From NCBI GenBank assembly GCA_025403435.1, contig CM046345.1, positions 14,513,930 to 14,577,929 of the forward strand: a stretch of 64,000 bases of DNA. Direction: 5' to 3'. The DNA comes from Artocarpus heterophyllus. Taxonomy: Eukaryota > Streptophyta > Magnoliopsida > Rosales > Moraceae. Positions 37,017-48,678 of this stretch are shown piece after piece (position 1 is the first letter of the stretch; every line of letters starts with the position of its first letter). The notes beneath the pieces were generated by a model, which was given only the letters and a program-made list of their open reading frames with translations, did no database searches and had not been told where the DNA came from. Position numbers and translations under genes: made by a program.

Positions 37017-37901
37017 TTAATTCTTTAAGCATTGCATAAGGCTCAATTTATCTCCTTTCTGAATAGGAACGACACTTGCAGTACACTTTTCCATTTTAAA
37101 TCTCTTTGGAACTTTGTTAATATATGCTTTTTGAGAATATCCTAATAATCCCTGTGATCTATCACAGAATATTACAATCCCAATCATGTAGGATGCCTCA
37201 CCTATATCTTTCATTTCAAACTTCTCAGAAATGAATTTCTTAGTCTCATGTAATAAGCCAAGATCATTTGTAGCAAGCAAAATTTCATCAACATACAAAA
37301 TCAAAATTATAAACTTGCTCCCACTTACCTTCAGATATATACATTGATCAACAATGTTCTCCTTAAATCTAAAGGAAGTGATGGTATCTTTGAACTTAAG
37401 ATACCATTGTTGGGAAGCTTGTTTAAGTCCGTATAATCATTTCTTGAGTTTACACACCATGTGTTCCTTTCCTTTAACAACAAAACCGTCGAGTTGGTCC
37501 ATATAGACCTCTTTCTCTAAATTCCCATTCAAAAAGGTGGTTTCCACATCCATTTGGTAAAGCTCTAAATCATAATGAGCTACTAATGTCATGATAATTC
37601 TAAATGAGTCCTTTTTAGAAATAGGAGAAAAGGTTTCTTTGTAGTCAACACCGTCTTTCTGAGTGAAACCTTTGGCAACAAGTCTAGCTTTATGCCGTTT
37701 GATATTGCCTTTAAAGTCACACTTGGTCTTAAAAACCCACTTACACCCGACTCTTTTACAACCTTCAGGCAATTCAATAAGATCCCAGACTTTATTGTGA
37801 TCCATTGATTTCAACACTTCTTTCATGGTGTCTAACCACTTAATAGAATCATTACTTTCCATGGCTTGTGAAAATGAAAATGAATCCTCATCAATTCCCA
37901 A
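37017..37901 (-). pseudogene. Copia 1 reverse transcriptase remnant
   Basis: 37437-37901: CKWVFKTKCDFKGNIKRHKA, ARLVAKGFTQKDGVDYKETF, YQMDVETTFLNGNLEKEVYM. A stop separates it from 37017-37304 (YVDEILLATND). The catalytic YVDD box reads YVDE, so the second aspartate is lost. Inactive. Confidence 0.9.
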
Positions 37902-38336
37902 GTCAAGTTTTGACGTAGATAAACCACATAATCATCAAGGATAGCAGATCTTCTTTGCCTTTCAGATCTTCTTAATACCACCTCTTGTGGTTCATCCACT
38001 ATGGGTTCTTTGGTAACAGCTTCATCATGGGGTGTTTCATCATTCATTTGTTGTTCTTGTAGGTCGTCTAAGTGTTCAACAACTGTGGAAACAACAACTT
38101 AAGAAGAAGTTTTAGGCAAAGGAATCTCCACCCTAGCCTCTTGAATTTCTACTTTATGTAGTTCCATAATCCCACTGAATTCACCATTTTCAATGAACCT
38201 CGCATTTCCAGTTTCAACAATCCTCGTACTATGGCCAGGACAATAAAATCTAAACCCTTTAGATTTTTCTAGATAACCATTGAAGAAACCACTAGTTGTT
38301 CTTGAATCCAGTTTCTTTCATGTGGGTTATAAATTC

Positions 38337-39053
38337 TTATTTCTGCTGGGCAACATAAATATATCGGTGCCTTAAATTAGGTTTCCTTCCTGTCCACAAT
38401 TTAAACGGAGTCCGTGGAACTGCCTTACTAGGAACCTTGTTTAACAAATACATGGTAGTTTTTAGAGCATACATCCACAATGATAAGGGTAAAGAAGAAT
38501 AGCTTAACATACTCCTAATCATATCTATTAAAGTACGATTACGCCTTTCTGTAACACCATTTTGTTTTGATGTACTTGGCGTTGTGTATTGAGCACATAT
38601 GCCATGCTTTTCAAGAAATTTAGCAAATGGACTAGGGCATTGTCCAATTTTATCGTACCTTTTATAATATTCACCACCTCTATCATACCTGACAATTTTT
38701 ACCTTTCTATCTAATTGTCTTTCAACCTCAGCAATAAATACCTCTAAGGCATTTACTGATTGAGATTTCTCATGCAACAAATAGATATATCCATAACGTG
38801 AAAAGTCATCAATAAAGGAAATAAAATACTTTTCTCCACCAAAAGATGAAACATCAAAAGGCCCACATATGTTGGTATGTACAAGTTCAAAGAGCTGTGT
38901 GCTTCTTGTGGCCTTTTTCTTAATTGTGTGTTTTTCCTTAATACAATCCACACAAATACCAAGATCAATAAAATCCAAATGAAGAAGGATTTTATTCTTT
39001 ACCAATCTTTGTATTCTTTCTTTGGATATATAACCTAAACGTTTATGCCACAA
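38337..39053 (-). pseudogene. Copia 1 integrase remnant
   Basis: An open stretch of 238 codons with the gag-pre-integrase [13 protein letters not shown] and the core: HTNICGPF where the family has HTD, so the first catalytic Asp is Asn; [26 protein letters not shown] with the second Asp; [11 protein letters not shown] with the catalytic Glu. The open frame survives but the missing first Asp predicts an inactive enzyme. Confidence 0.9.
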
Positions 39054-39720
39054 CCACTAAACTACGTTTAGTACCAACATTATGATACAAAGTCAATAGA
39101 GTCTTAGCAAAAAGATTATCAAGCTTTAATTTATATAAACCATCACAAAGAAGACCAGAACCAATAAAATGATTGTGCTTAAACAAACTGCAACATCCAT
39201 TTCCAAACTTATAAGAATATCCAGCTGCATCAAATTTTGAAAAAGAAATTAAATTACGAGAAACAGAAAAAAGATAAAAAGTTTGAAAAAGATCTAAATG
39301 ATGTTCAATGTCTAAAATAAAACGATAAGTTCCGATGGCTTCAACTGGAGCTTTGAATAGGTTCCCCATAGCATAAATTGTTTATTTGCGTTTTATGGTT
39401 TTGGGCGTAAGGAATCCTTGCATCGTATTTGAAACATAAGTGGTACAACCAGAATCAATCCATCAAGTATTATGAGGAACTTCTGCCAAATTCGATTTGA
39501 AACATATGAAAGCACTAGGCTTACATTTACTTTCGAACCATGTCTTACGTTTTAGGCAGTCTTTCTTGTAGTGTCCAGGCTTTCCATAGAAATGGCACAC
39601 ATCTTTCTTTTGTTCCTTCTTGTGGATTTGGGCAGATGATGCTTTAACCTTCAGTGGTCCTTTGTTGCCCTTTTGATTCTTCTTTCTTGGTTTCTTTTGG
39701 GCTCCTAGTTAACCCATGAG
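39043..39720 (-). pseudogene. Copia 1 protease and zinc-knuckle region
   Basis: WIDSGCTTYVSNTMQGF (about 39420-39460) is the copia aspartic protease site, preceded by a stop. The knuckle CHFYGKPGHYKKDC near 39550-39600 has Tyr in place of the second Cys, so it could not bind zinc normally. 39043-39369 continues the protease to pre-integrase region. Confidence 0.8.
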
Positions 39721-39882
39721 ATTAATTGAGCGAGTTTCTTACTTCTTCAGTCTTGTTTGCTCTTGAATAAGCAAAGTTTGTAATTTTGTCACATTTCATT
39801 TATCCTTTATTGTATTGTAATTTATTTGGAATGGACCATACTGAGGAGGCAAGGAGTTCATAATGAATGTCACAAGGAAACT

Positions 39883-40330
39883 TTAATCCACTTTCATTCT
39901 CATGGATCCTGATCTTGCTACTATGTTTATTATCTTAGTGACATGCTCATGCATGGTATGAGAACCATCAAACTTCATGGTGGTTAACATACCCATCGGT
40001 GTCCCAGCAACTGACTTATCAGTAGTGTCAAATTGAAACATATTTTCCACAAATTCCATAAATTTCTTTGCACTGTCAGTTTTTGAAATCATTGACTTAA
40101 TGTTCTTTGCTATTATCATCCGCGTGAACATTAAGCTTAGTTTGTTTGATCTTTCCTAAGCATCATAGAAAGATCTCTGTTCAGCACTACTAGTGTCAGT
40201 AATAGCAGCGGGCTTGTCATGTAGGAGTGCCAAATCAAGATTCAAAACACCTAAGTGAAACTAAACTTGTTCAGACCATTCAGGAAAGTTAAGCCCATTG
40301 AACTTCATAATAGGTGAAACTTGCAGATGA
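39883..40330 (-). pseudogene. Copia 1 gag remnant
   Basis: 39883-40131 encodes a UBN2-type gag segment (AKKFMEFVENMFQFDTTDKS, MHEHVTKIINIVARSGSM). Upstream, gag-like sequence continues in broken frames to about 40330. Confidence 0.7.
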
Positions 40331-41620
40331 AGAGAAACAAGAACAAATCTGCAAATAGATAGAATGCTCACACATTAATGCTTTGAGTCATAAAAAACAC
40401 ATAATACAGATTCAAATAACATTCACATAGGCATAAATGAACATTGAAGTTCTCCTTTGGGTGATCTAACAATGTATGACAATAAACATAATTGATGCTT
40501 ATTATTGTCATTTTAAATTTCACATAATGGGCAATTAAATACATTCCAATTAGATATGCTTGCAATCTTTGGATGTACTAAATATATCTAACCAAATATA
40601 TCAATTAACCACTGTTATGTTTATGATTATAAAATAACTAATCAACCTTTGGGTAATCTTTAAATATTTTATAACCAATGAACTTCAACATACCCATTAC
40701 AAAGAAAATATATCATCATATCATCTTATTATTAGCATCACATAATCATGAGTAATTGAATTTTATTTAATTTGATATCTATGGAAACATTCTACTTTGG
40801 CCACTTTGGTGACTAATAAATTATTCATAATATAGACATCAAATTAAATAATAATATTATACAACTTAATAAACAGTAAACTTTAAGCTTTTGACCCCTT
40901 TATTTCAATTTAATTTAATTTTAAAACTCTAATTTAATGCTTTAGAAATTTTTTTTTGTCAAAGTCAAAGGTCAACAATCAAAGTCAAAGTCAACGAGTT
41001 CAGGTCAAGACTGATTTGGGTCAGATTTAACCTGGATCCATTACCCAGTCCAGCTTTGGGCCTTTAAACTTTAATGCCCATTTCCTTCTTTAATGGACTT
41101 AAGGTCCAAGAGTTCTCTTTAGGTTGTCCTAGTAATGGGCTAAACAAGGAAAACAAACTTTGACTTGCTAATAGCTTAATTGTTTACTAGAAACGTGCAG
41201 TCATAATTCCATTCAACATGGGGAATAAATCCTATGATTTTAGCCATTATCTGCACTTACTTTTATAACCGTCCTCTCCCTTTTTTTTGCAGTATCTTAT
41301 TTTATTTTGTTTTGAACTTCAAACGAAATTCTTTTCAAAGAAAAAAAAAAAATCAAAACTTTGACTATGATAACCGTATTCATTTAACCGTAATTAATGT
41401 TTTGATTTTTTTGAAGAACCGTTCAACGCTTGAAAAAAAAAAAAAACAACTGGACGAGAGTCTTCTCATTACTTGAATATATAGACATACAGAGAAGGAA
41501 ACTTTGAAGCCTTTGATCATCAAATTGGTAGCATTCAACGGAAGATTTAAAAATATTTTTCAATAATTCAATCAAAGAAAAAATTAATAATCATTAATGG
41601 AAAATCATATGATCTAAAAC
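40331..41620 (-). other. Copia 1 leader between PBS and gag
   Basis: AT-rich. It contains a run of AAAGTCAA words near 40965-41010 and A or T homopolymers at 41340 and 41430. No gene seen. Confidence 0.5.
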
Positions 41621-41638
41621 CTATTGCTCGGATACCAC
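41621..41638 (-). other. Primer-binding site of copia element 1
   Basis: On the minus strand TGGTATCCGAGCAATAGG follows the 5' LTR; TGGTATCNGAGC is the initiator methionine tRNA type. Confidence 0.8.
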
Positions 41639-41639
41639 A

Positions 41640-42074
41640 TCTTACTAAAATTTCTTAATTATGCAAAACAAATCCTAATATTGTATAAACATAATGTCAA
41701 GATCTTTGAATTATATGATTTTTATATAACAATAATTAGTGAAGAAGACATACGTTAATCCATGATGAAGACTTGATGAAAATGATTGAACACAAGAGGC
41801 CTTTGAAGAAAACTATGTTTCTCTCTCTTAACCCCTCTTCGTTTTGACAAAATAAGAAAAATATATCGTTAATGGGTAGAGAGAGGACCAGTTTCTATTA
41901 GGATCTTTTTATAACCCACAGACCATCCATGTGTGCAATAAATAGAAATATCTTCCATATGACCAATATGATTTTGACGCCTAATAATTATTAAATCATA
42001 ATTATTGTTCTTTAAATAAATAAAAGAACTAATAAGAATATAACACATGGGCCACAATTAAAAAATATTTAACA
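41640..42074 (-). repeat. 5' LTR of copia element 1
   Basis: Pairs with 35474-35910 over its whole length; the inner edge has changed from TGTTAGG to TCTTACT. Confidence 0.88.
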
Positions 42075-42079
42075 TCATA

Positions 42080-43128
42080 CTATAAAAATCAATCTACGTT
42101 AAAATGATTAGATCTAGTCAAATCTTACCAAAATCACAGTGGACGACAATCTCAAATTTCAAAAGCCGGTGCGATGAGATCTTATCACATATCTGAGGAT
42201 GCTCTAGCTGGATTGACTCCAATGGCCGCTGTGAGAAACAACTGCAACTTCAGGCAACAAGATCCAAAATGACTCCAGATCTAATCTTATCACTATCCTT
42301 GCGATTTCAAACTCAGTTAAATCCGTTAAAGTCGGTGTCATGAATCTAGCGACGATAACTTGAGGATAGCATTGGACCATGATGGAGATCGTAAAGAACC
42401 AAGAGCTATTGATCATGATTGTTGCTAGAGCAGAGAGAGAGAAGAGGAGCTATGAAGAATCCTCATGATCCATTGAGTCTAAATAATACTCGAAACAAAC
42501 AGACCTTCAAAGTTCAACTCGTACCCTCAAGGTGTAAGTCCCAAAAACCTGATCATGCCACTATGTGATGTTAATGGGTTTCTCAAATTATTTTTATGAT
42601 TTATGACAAATCATATGTTTGCATCTTAAAAGTAAGTGTTTAATTTATTTATCATTGGAGTTAAATCATATGTTATTACTGTTTAGTTGGTGAGCTAGTT
42701 TCCAGGCTTTATACTGTTTAAATTCAATATGTTTTATTAAATGTTTTATACTTTGTGTAAATTATCATCATATTGAGCCTTTTGCTCATAGCTAGTTTTC
42801 TATTTTAAAATATTTCCCTTAGCTTTTGTAGAACTAGTCGTGTTTGAGACTATACTTTGAGTTGTTTGATGTTTTCGATGAGGTTTAGTATTTAACTTGT
42901 ATTTGTTGTACTAATCTGTACTGTATAGTTTGTATTGTCTTATTGTATGCTGACTTTTAAATCTTCGTGAGGTGGATTCTTTTATTTACATTGTTATTTA
43001 CAAGTCAATGCAGTTTTGGTGGACTTTATCAGGTAGTTTTTCTTTAATCCCTGTTTAATTTTCTCCTACTTTTTACTTAACTTTTAATTAACACAGCCCC
43101 ATTCGCGGGTGATGACATTGTCACAGTT
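42080..43128 (+). repeat. Gypsy-type LTR fragment
   Basis: Carries the hairpin TGAGCCTTTTGCTCA (42774-42788) followed by a T-rich stretch, much like 1456-1500 of the first LTR. It ends in CGGGTGATGACATTGTCACA, resembling the other gypsy LTR ends. The left part is uncertain because copia element 1 inserted beside it. Confidence 0.45.
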
Positions 43129-43749
43129 GGAACAAAAATAATAACTAAGATAGCAACATAGTCCAAATGTGTGTTAAGTTATGGAGCTTAATTTGATACC
43201 TTGATGACTTTTGCCTTGCATAGAGGATTAGAAAGATTGATCTTATAGGCAGGTCCTTGTGTGTGTTGGAGGGGGGAGCCTCCCTAGGGAATGCATGAGC
43301 AGAGTCTCCAAGTCAAAAAATTTCATTAAGAGTAGTTTGGGGATTTTACGTTGTAAAATTTGATTGCCTTTATTTTCTTAGACATAAAAAGGATGCCCAA
43401 TTTGGGTATGTTGGAGAAGTTAGAGAAAATACAGAGAGTGGAGTAGTGTGTAATTTTTTTTTTTATAAATTTCTTCTTTCTCACAATAAATTATTATTGT
43501 TATTATTATTATTATTATTTTAATTTTTTACAGTTAGCGACTAAAAGTGAAAGTAGCTCACACATTGAGGATTTACCACTATAAATTTTGTATGTATGTT
43601 TTTCTACTTATTTTTCCTTTCTAAGATTTCGTTTGCTCTTGACAAATGGTCTCAACAGGACTCACAAAGAGAACATATCAAAGGAATACCTCTACCCCTA
43701 CTTGGACTTTAGATCTCAAAGCTGGCGTACCAACACTAATCTTCCAAAG
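43129..43749. other. Intergenic DNA, nothing recognised
   Basis: Includes an ATT microsatellite at 43490-43521. No gene-like frame. Confidence 0.5.
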
Positions 43750-45350
43750 GAAAACCGCCATTACTAGAAACTTTAGATTACACAACTCTTATTTAAAGAC
43801 GTTTTTTCAAAACTCGTCATGGTAAGGAGAGGTAAAAACACAGAGTACTCCTGAAAATACAAAAACCGTCATGTTAGTGATGCGGGACCTTTCACGATAG
43901 TTTTTAGTTTTTACTAAAAACTGTCATGGTAGGTGTAATTTTATACAACGATTTTTTACCAGGAGGTAAAACACAGAGAGTACGCCTGAAAATACGAAAA
44001 CTGTCATGTTAGTGATGTGGGACCTTTTACGATAGTTTTTAGTTTTTACTAAAAACCGTCATGGTAGGTGTTATTTTATACGACGGTTTTTACTAGGTTC
44101 TGCATATTTAAATTTTTTAGTACTCCGTCCACATTTAATCCTGCGCCAACACCATGGCCTTCCTTATTTATTCAAAATTTCTCTAATTCAAATCCTCTTT
44201 AACTCTCAAACTCATTTCTCTCTCTAACTCCTCCCCCCACAACCCAGCCACCAACGAACCCAACCTTCATGGCATTCCACCAACTTTGATATTTCTCTGT
44301 CACTCTCTCCACAACCCCATCATTGTTCAACCCAACCCCTAACAAACCCAACACCGTTCGCCGCCGTTCGTCCTCATCCTTTGACATTCTACCGACTCCA
44401 CCACCGTTCAACTCATCCCTTGATGTTCCATTGACTCCACCTCCATTGGTAAATCTCAAACCTATAGTTTTAGTTTTAGTGTTATTGTTAGTTCTAAACT
44501 TAGTATTTTTTGGTAATTTTAGTGTTATTTAGCTTTAGCTTTAGTTTTAATATGAGTTATATTAATTTGTTATTTGCCATTTAGTATGTGTTACTTGTAT
44601 TTGGTGTTTGAAAGAACTTTGAACAACATTTAGCATTTTGGTGTGAGAATAGGTTACTTTTTATGTGTTTGTGATGCTTAAGTATTATTGTGATGCTCAC
44701 CACATGTTTGATGAAAAGCTTCTATGACTGTGTGTTTGTGTTTTAGGTAATTAATTTTATTTCATAATTTTTGTTAATTCTATTTATTTTTGGTGTTGTT
44801 TCTTCACCTAACACATGACATCATGGACTTAGATACCAAGAATTCATCAACTCTTGTGCAAGCACGAAAAGAGTACATGACTTTACAATGTAAATATATA
44901 TATGATTCTGTATAAATTTTATAGTTCAATGTAATTATGTGATTATGAAATCAGGGTATTGTATTAATGGTGAAAATATGAGACTATTTATCCTATGGGA
45001 AACTAGAAATTTTGGTTTTTTTTAGCTTCAGACCAACTTTTTCACGATGGTTTTTTAGTAAAAACCGTCGTGAAACAAGATCCTTACATGACGGTTTTCA
45101 TAAAAATCATCGTGTAAGGCAAAGCTTCTATGACAGTTTTTCTAAAAACTATCGTGTAAGTTTAGAGTTTCATGACGGTTTTTAGTGAAAACCATCGTGG
45201 TAGCCTCATCTCAAGATCCTAGAACCCTACCAAAATAAGGATTCCACAACAGTAAAAAAAACGTCGTGAAAAGTCTCATTGGTACCACGACGGATAATTA
45301 CACGACGATTTTTAACCGTCGTTAAAACATACCACGACAGTTTTTTTTGC
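43750..45350. mobile_element. Non-autonomous CACTA-like element
   Basis: Both flanks are packed with AAAACCGTCATGG or its complement (about 43796, 43870, 43930, 44000, 44056 on the left; 45050, 45100, 45180, 45270, 45310 on the right). Dense subterminal repeats in both orientations are the mark of En/Spm (CACTA) elements. The exact CACTA termini are decayed. The inside (44100-44990) is non-coding; it has a leader-like CT-rich stretch at 44200-44460. Confidence 0.5.
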
Positions 45351-45598
45351 ACGCTACCTTTCATGCATTTGTGCCTTGCAATGAACAAAATAAAATATTT
45401 TAATTTTTTTGAGGGGTTAATGAAACTGAAGAGCATAGAGAGCTTGGGAATTAGTTTTTGTGAAGTATTTGTTGTTTAATATTAGAAAATTAAGACCCTA
45501 AATAAATAGTTAGAAAAGTAAGCCATTAGTGTCAAATAAGAATTACATGTAATTAACTATAGAAGGATATGCAATTTTGGCATATAGGGACACATTAG

Positions 45599-45757
45599 GG
45601 CCGTTTGGTACTGTTTTCAAAATAGGTGAAAATATTTTTGTTTTTAAAAAAAGAATTTTTTAAGAATTGTGTTGATAATGTTTTTAAAATTTTTGCCTCG
45701 AAAAATATACAAAAACATTTCTAAAATTTCTAAGAACAAAAACAAACGAGGTAATTA
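45599..45757 (+). mobile_element. Short MITE, hAT-like (copy 2)
   Basis: GGCCGTTTGGTACTGTTTTC at the left and AAAACAAACGAGG at the right. Inverted relative to its partner at 5781-5938. Confidence 0.6.
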
Positions 45758-46229
45758 ATTATCTTTGAAAGAAGCTTTTATTCTTTCCCTCCTTGGGCAG
45801 CGGGTTTCTCATCAACAGTCAAGAAGAAACCCAAACCCAAGGAACAACTTCATGTACGTTCTAATCGCCCACTACCTTACACAACATTATATATGACAAA
45901 GACTTATCATATCAAAGTCATCAATGTTATATATAGAGTACATAGAAGATACGCTTTGCTCGAGTTTTTTTTTAACGGTGATTGTATTCTAGTCCAAGAA
46001 AATAGACATATCAATACTGATGAAAGTGGCCATATCACACAAAAATACCTAATCTCGATCCCAAATCGACTCCACCAGTAAATTCTAGTGAAACGCTCAA
46101 GGGGATTAAACTTCTGCTAATAAGGTGTACTAACAAGATAGTACTTTGGCTCATTCAACATCTATGCTACAATTGATGGAGAGCTCCGATCGATCAAAAA
46201 TATAAAACTTGTATTATAATGGTCACCTA
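45758..46229. other. Intergenic DNA, nothing recognised
   Basis: No known motif in the open frame at 45893-46081. Mixed composition. Confidence 0.5.
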
Positions 46230-46623
46230 CAATAGCACCGTAGAGGGCAAACTCAGATGGGTTGGACTCAAGACAAAACCAGAGAATGTGGAAAGACCAC
46301 TCGTGTTATTACAAACTATGAAAACAACAACACAACCATATACAAAAACTGAAGGCAAGACTGCCTTTAAATTACAGGTCAAGACCACATTATGAGCAAA
46401 GTAGAACCCGTTTGAATCGAGCCGGTCATTGTAGGCGGAGAGCCTGGAGACAGCTGCAACAAACAAAGGTATGGGAGAAGAGATGAACCTTCGCTGATGC
46501 ATGACAGAGACAAGCCGTTGCTACTCGGTGCGGTGCCAGCTGAAGTAGCCCCACAGAAGAGCGTCATACTGAGGAGAGCAAGGCTCCAAAACCACCAGAG
46601 CACCTGGATCCTTCTGCGCCGTA

Positions 46624-46654
<31 letters not shown>

Positions 46655-46660
46655 AAAAAA
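46624..46660. repeat. C21-A16 homopolymer pair
   Basis: C at 46624-46644 then A at 46645-46660. Length may be unstable or affected by assembly. Confidence 0.9.
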
Positions 46661-46737
46661 CTCCATCGAGCTTTCCCCTCTTCAGACCATAACCTTCAAC
46701 AACCTTGAGAACTCCAACAGGCCACAGATCGATGCCC

Positions 46738-46742
46738 TCGAC
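46738..46742. repeat. Target-site duplication TCGAC, left
   Basis: Same five bases at 55128-55132. Confidence 0.85.
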
Positions 46743-47263
46743 TGTGAACGTGTGTCTAATTGAAGTTGTTATGAGGTGGTTTTATTAGAAGAGTAATACT
46801 GTACAAGCCTGCAGCTTGTGAAGATTCACTCTTGATGATGTGTCAACCTCTCATTGGACTTGGCTGGAGTTGTGATATGCTTTGTTAATACAAGATTACA
46901 CTTGTTTGATGTATATCTGAGAAGAGAAAAAAAAAAAAAGGATTCGAGGGTTCATTCTAAGCTAGTGGGTTTCTTTTCTCTGGGCATGTAGAAAGTTCTA
47001 GGCTCCTTCTTGTAAAAGGGTGAGAGGAGTGAAATATTCCTTAGGCAAATTCCTTGAAACAGAGAAAGAGAGTACTGTATATGAGTGCTGTAACATTGAG
47101 TGTGTAATTCTTATTATTAGTGGATTCAACTAGGGCTAATGATGCCCTGACTTAGATGTAGGATCATTAAAGATCCGAACCAAGTATAAATCGCCTATGT
47201 TGTTCATGTTGTTTTGTTGAAGATCTTGTTTTTTCGTGTTTCTTTTGAGATTTATTCCTCACA
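46743..47263 (+). repeat. 5' LTR of copia element 2
   Basis: 521 bp, TGTGAACGTG to ATTCCTCACA. Pairs with 54610-55127. Confidence 0.92.
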
Positions 47264-47266
47264 AAT

Positions 47267-47282
47267 TGGTATCAGAGCTGGG
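47267..47282 (+). other. Primer-binding site of copia element 2
   Basis: TGGTATCAGAGCTGGG, initiator methionine tRNA type, 3 nt after the LTR. Confidence 0.9.
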
Positions 47283-47391
47283 ATCGTTCTAGCAAGAAGG
47301 AGATTCTTGGAGCTGGTTTGAAGTCGCTGTTCCTCGTCTACCCTCTCTCTGATCGACACTTTACCATCGTCAAATCTCCAATTAACGAAAG

Positions 47392-47960
47392 ATGACGACA
47401 TCCAAATATGAAATCGAGAAGTTCGATGGGAAAAACGACTTCAATCTATGGAGGGAGAAAATGATTGCACATCTCGACAATCTTGGACTGGATGAAGCTC
47501 TAAAGGGAGAATCAAAGATTCCTAACTCCGTGTAGAACAAAGATGAGATCCTAAAAAGGCTAGAAATACCATTGTGTTGAGTCTAAGTGATCAGATACTT
47601 AGGAAGGTTATTAAAGAAAAAATCGCCTGTGGTATGTGGAACAAGTTAGAACAGCTATATATGACCAAATCTCTTCCCAACCGAATCTATCTGAAACAAC
47701 GATTCTATGGTTTTAGAATGGATGAGAATAACTCCATAGATGAAAATATAGATGAGTTTACTAAATTGTTATCAGATTTGGAAAATCTAGAAGTTAAGAT
47801 TGAAGAAGAAGATCAGGCAATTTTTTTTGTTGAATTCACTGCCTAGGAAGTATGAACAATTAAGAGACACACTTAAGTATGGAAGAGAAACTCTTTCCCT
47901 TGAAGAAGTTATGGGGGCTGCCTACTCAAAAGAATTGGACTTAAGGGCCAATTTCAAGTA
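47392..47960 (+). pseudogene. Copia 2 gag, broken
   Basis: Begins MTTSKYEIEKFDGKNDFNLW at 47392, the usual start of copia gag. A TAG stop follows at about 47534 and the frame shifts near 47565. The middle is open at 47574-47846 (MWNKLEQLYMTKSLPNRIYL). Confidence 0.88.
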
Positions 47961-47967
47961 ATCAAGA

Positions 47968-48675
47968 TTGAATGCTGAGGGACTGAATGTCAGAGGCAGA
48001 ACAATGGAGAGAAAAGATCAACCTAGCAAAAACAAGAATTTTTCAAGATCAAAGTCAAGATCTAGAAAAACATGTTGGGTTTGTAAGAAGGACGGTCATT
48101 TTAGGAGAAATTGTTCTCAAAGAAAGATAAATTCTCCTAAAATTGATCAAATCGGTCCTGAAGAATCAACCAACGTCTCACACATTTTTGAAACTGTGGA
48201 TGTTCTTGCTGTCACTAGCAATGATCCAAATGATGAATGGATTTTAGATTCTGGGTGCACTTTTCACATGACACCCATAAAAGATTGGTTCTTGGACTAT
48301 ACAGAGGTGTCCAAAGGAAGAGTCTTGATGGGCAACAACGTGTCCTATAAAATTCATGGAATAGGATCTGTGAGACTAAAAATGTGGGATGGCACAGTCA
48401 AGCTTATAACAGATGTCAGGCATATACTAGACTTAAAGAGAAACTTGATCTCTCTTGGAAGTCTGGATTTGAGTGGTTATTCTTACAAGACTGAAAAGGG
48501 TGTCTTAAAGGTGGTAAAAGGTTCCATGGTGGTAATGAAAGGAATTCTAATGCAGGGCTTGTATGTACTACAAGGGGCAACAATGATTGGAGAGGTTGCA
48601 GTCTCTGTAACGAAGACTGATAAGACAATTTTGTGGCACAGAAGACTTGGCCACATGAGCATCAAAGGTCTATAG
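47968..48675 (+). pseudogene. Copia 2 zinc knuckle, protease and pre-integrase
   Basis: CWVCKKDGHFRRNC is an intact CCHC knuckle (about residues 36-49). WILDSGCTFHMTP is the aspartic protease site. LWHRRLGHMSIKGL begins the gag-pre-integrase domain and ends at a TAG that replaces what is usually a glutamine codon. Confidence 0.9.
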
Positions 48676-48678
48676 GAA

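Larger units (their letters stand above)
35474..42074 (-). mobile_element. Ty1/copia element 1, full length but dead (6601 bp)
   Basis: Two LTRs of about 436 bp, a TCATA target duplication, a methionine-type PBS, a purine tract and gag, protease, integrase, RT and RNase H in copia order on the minus strand. All reading frames carry stops or frameshifts, and several catalytic positions are changed. The LTRs differ at many places, so the insertion is old. Confidence 0.92.
46230..46742 (-). other. GC-rich disrupted locus, left part
   Basis: Less AT-rich than its surroundings, with gene-like composition on the minus strand. The copia insertion at 46743 separates it from 55128-55345. With the insertion and one target duplication ignored, a minus-strand frame runs open across the junction. 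I do not recognise the product. A tract of 21 C followed by 16 A (46624-46660) interrupts it. Confidence 0.4.

Noticed and set aside
46227..46666. Two hydrophobic minus-strand frames suggesting a membrane protein
   Set aside because: The frames overlap in different phases, start in the homopolymer tract and match no family I know. Kept only as an unidentified disrupted locus.
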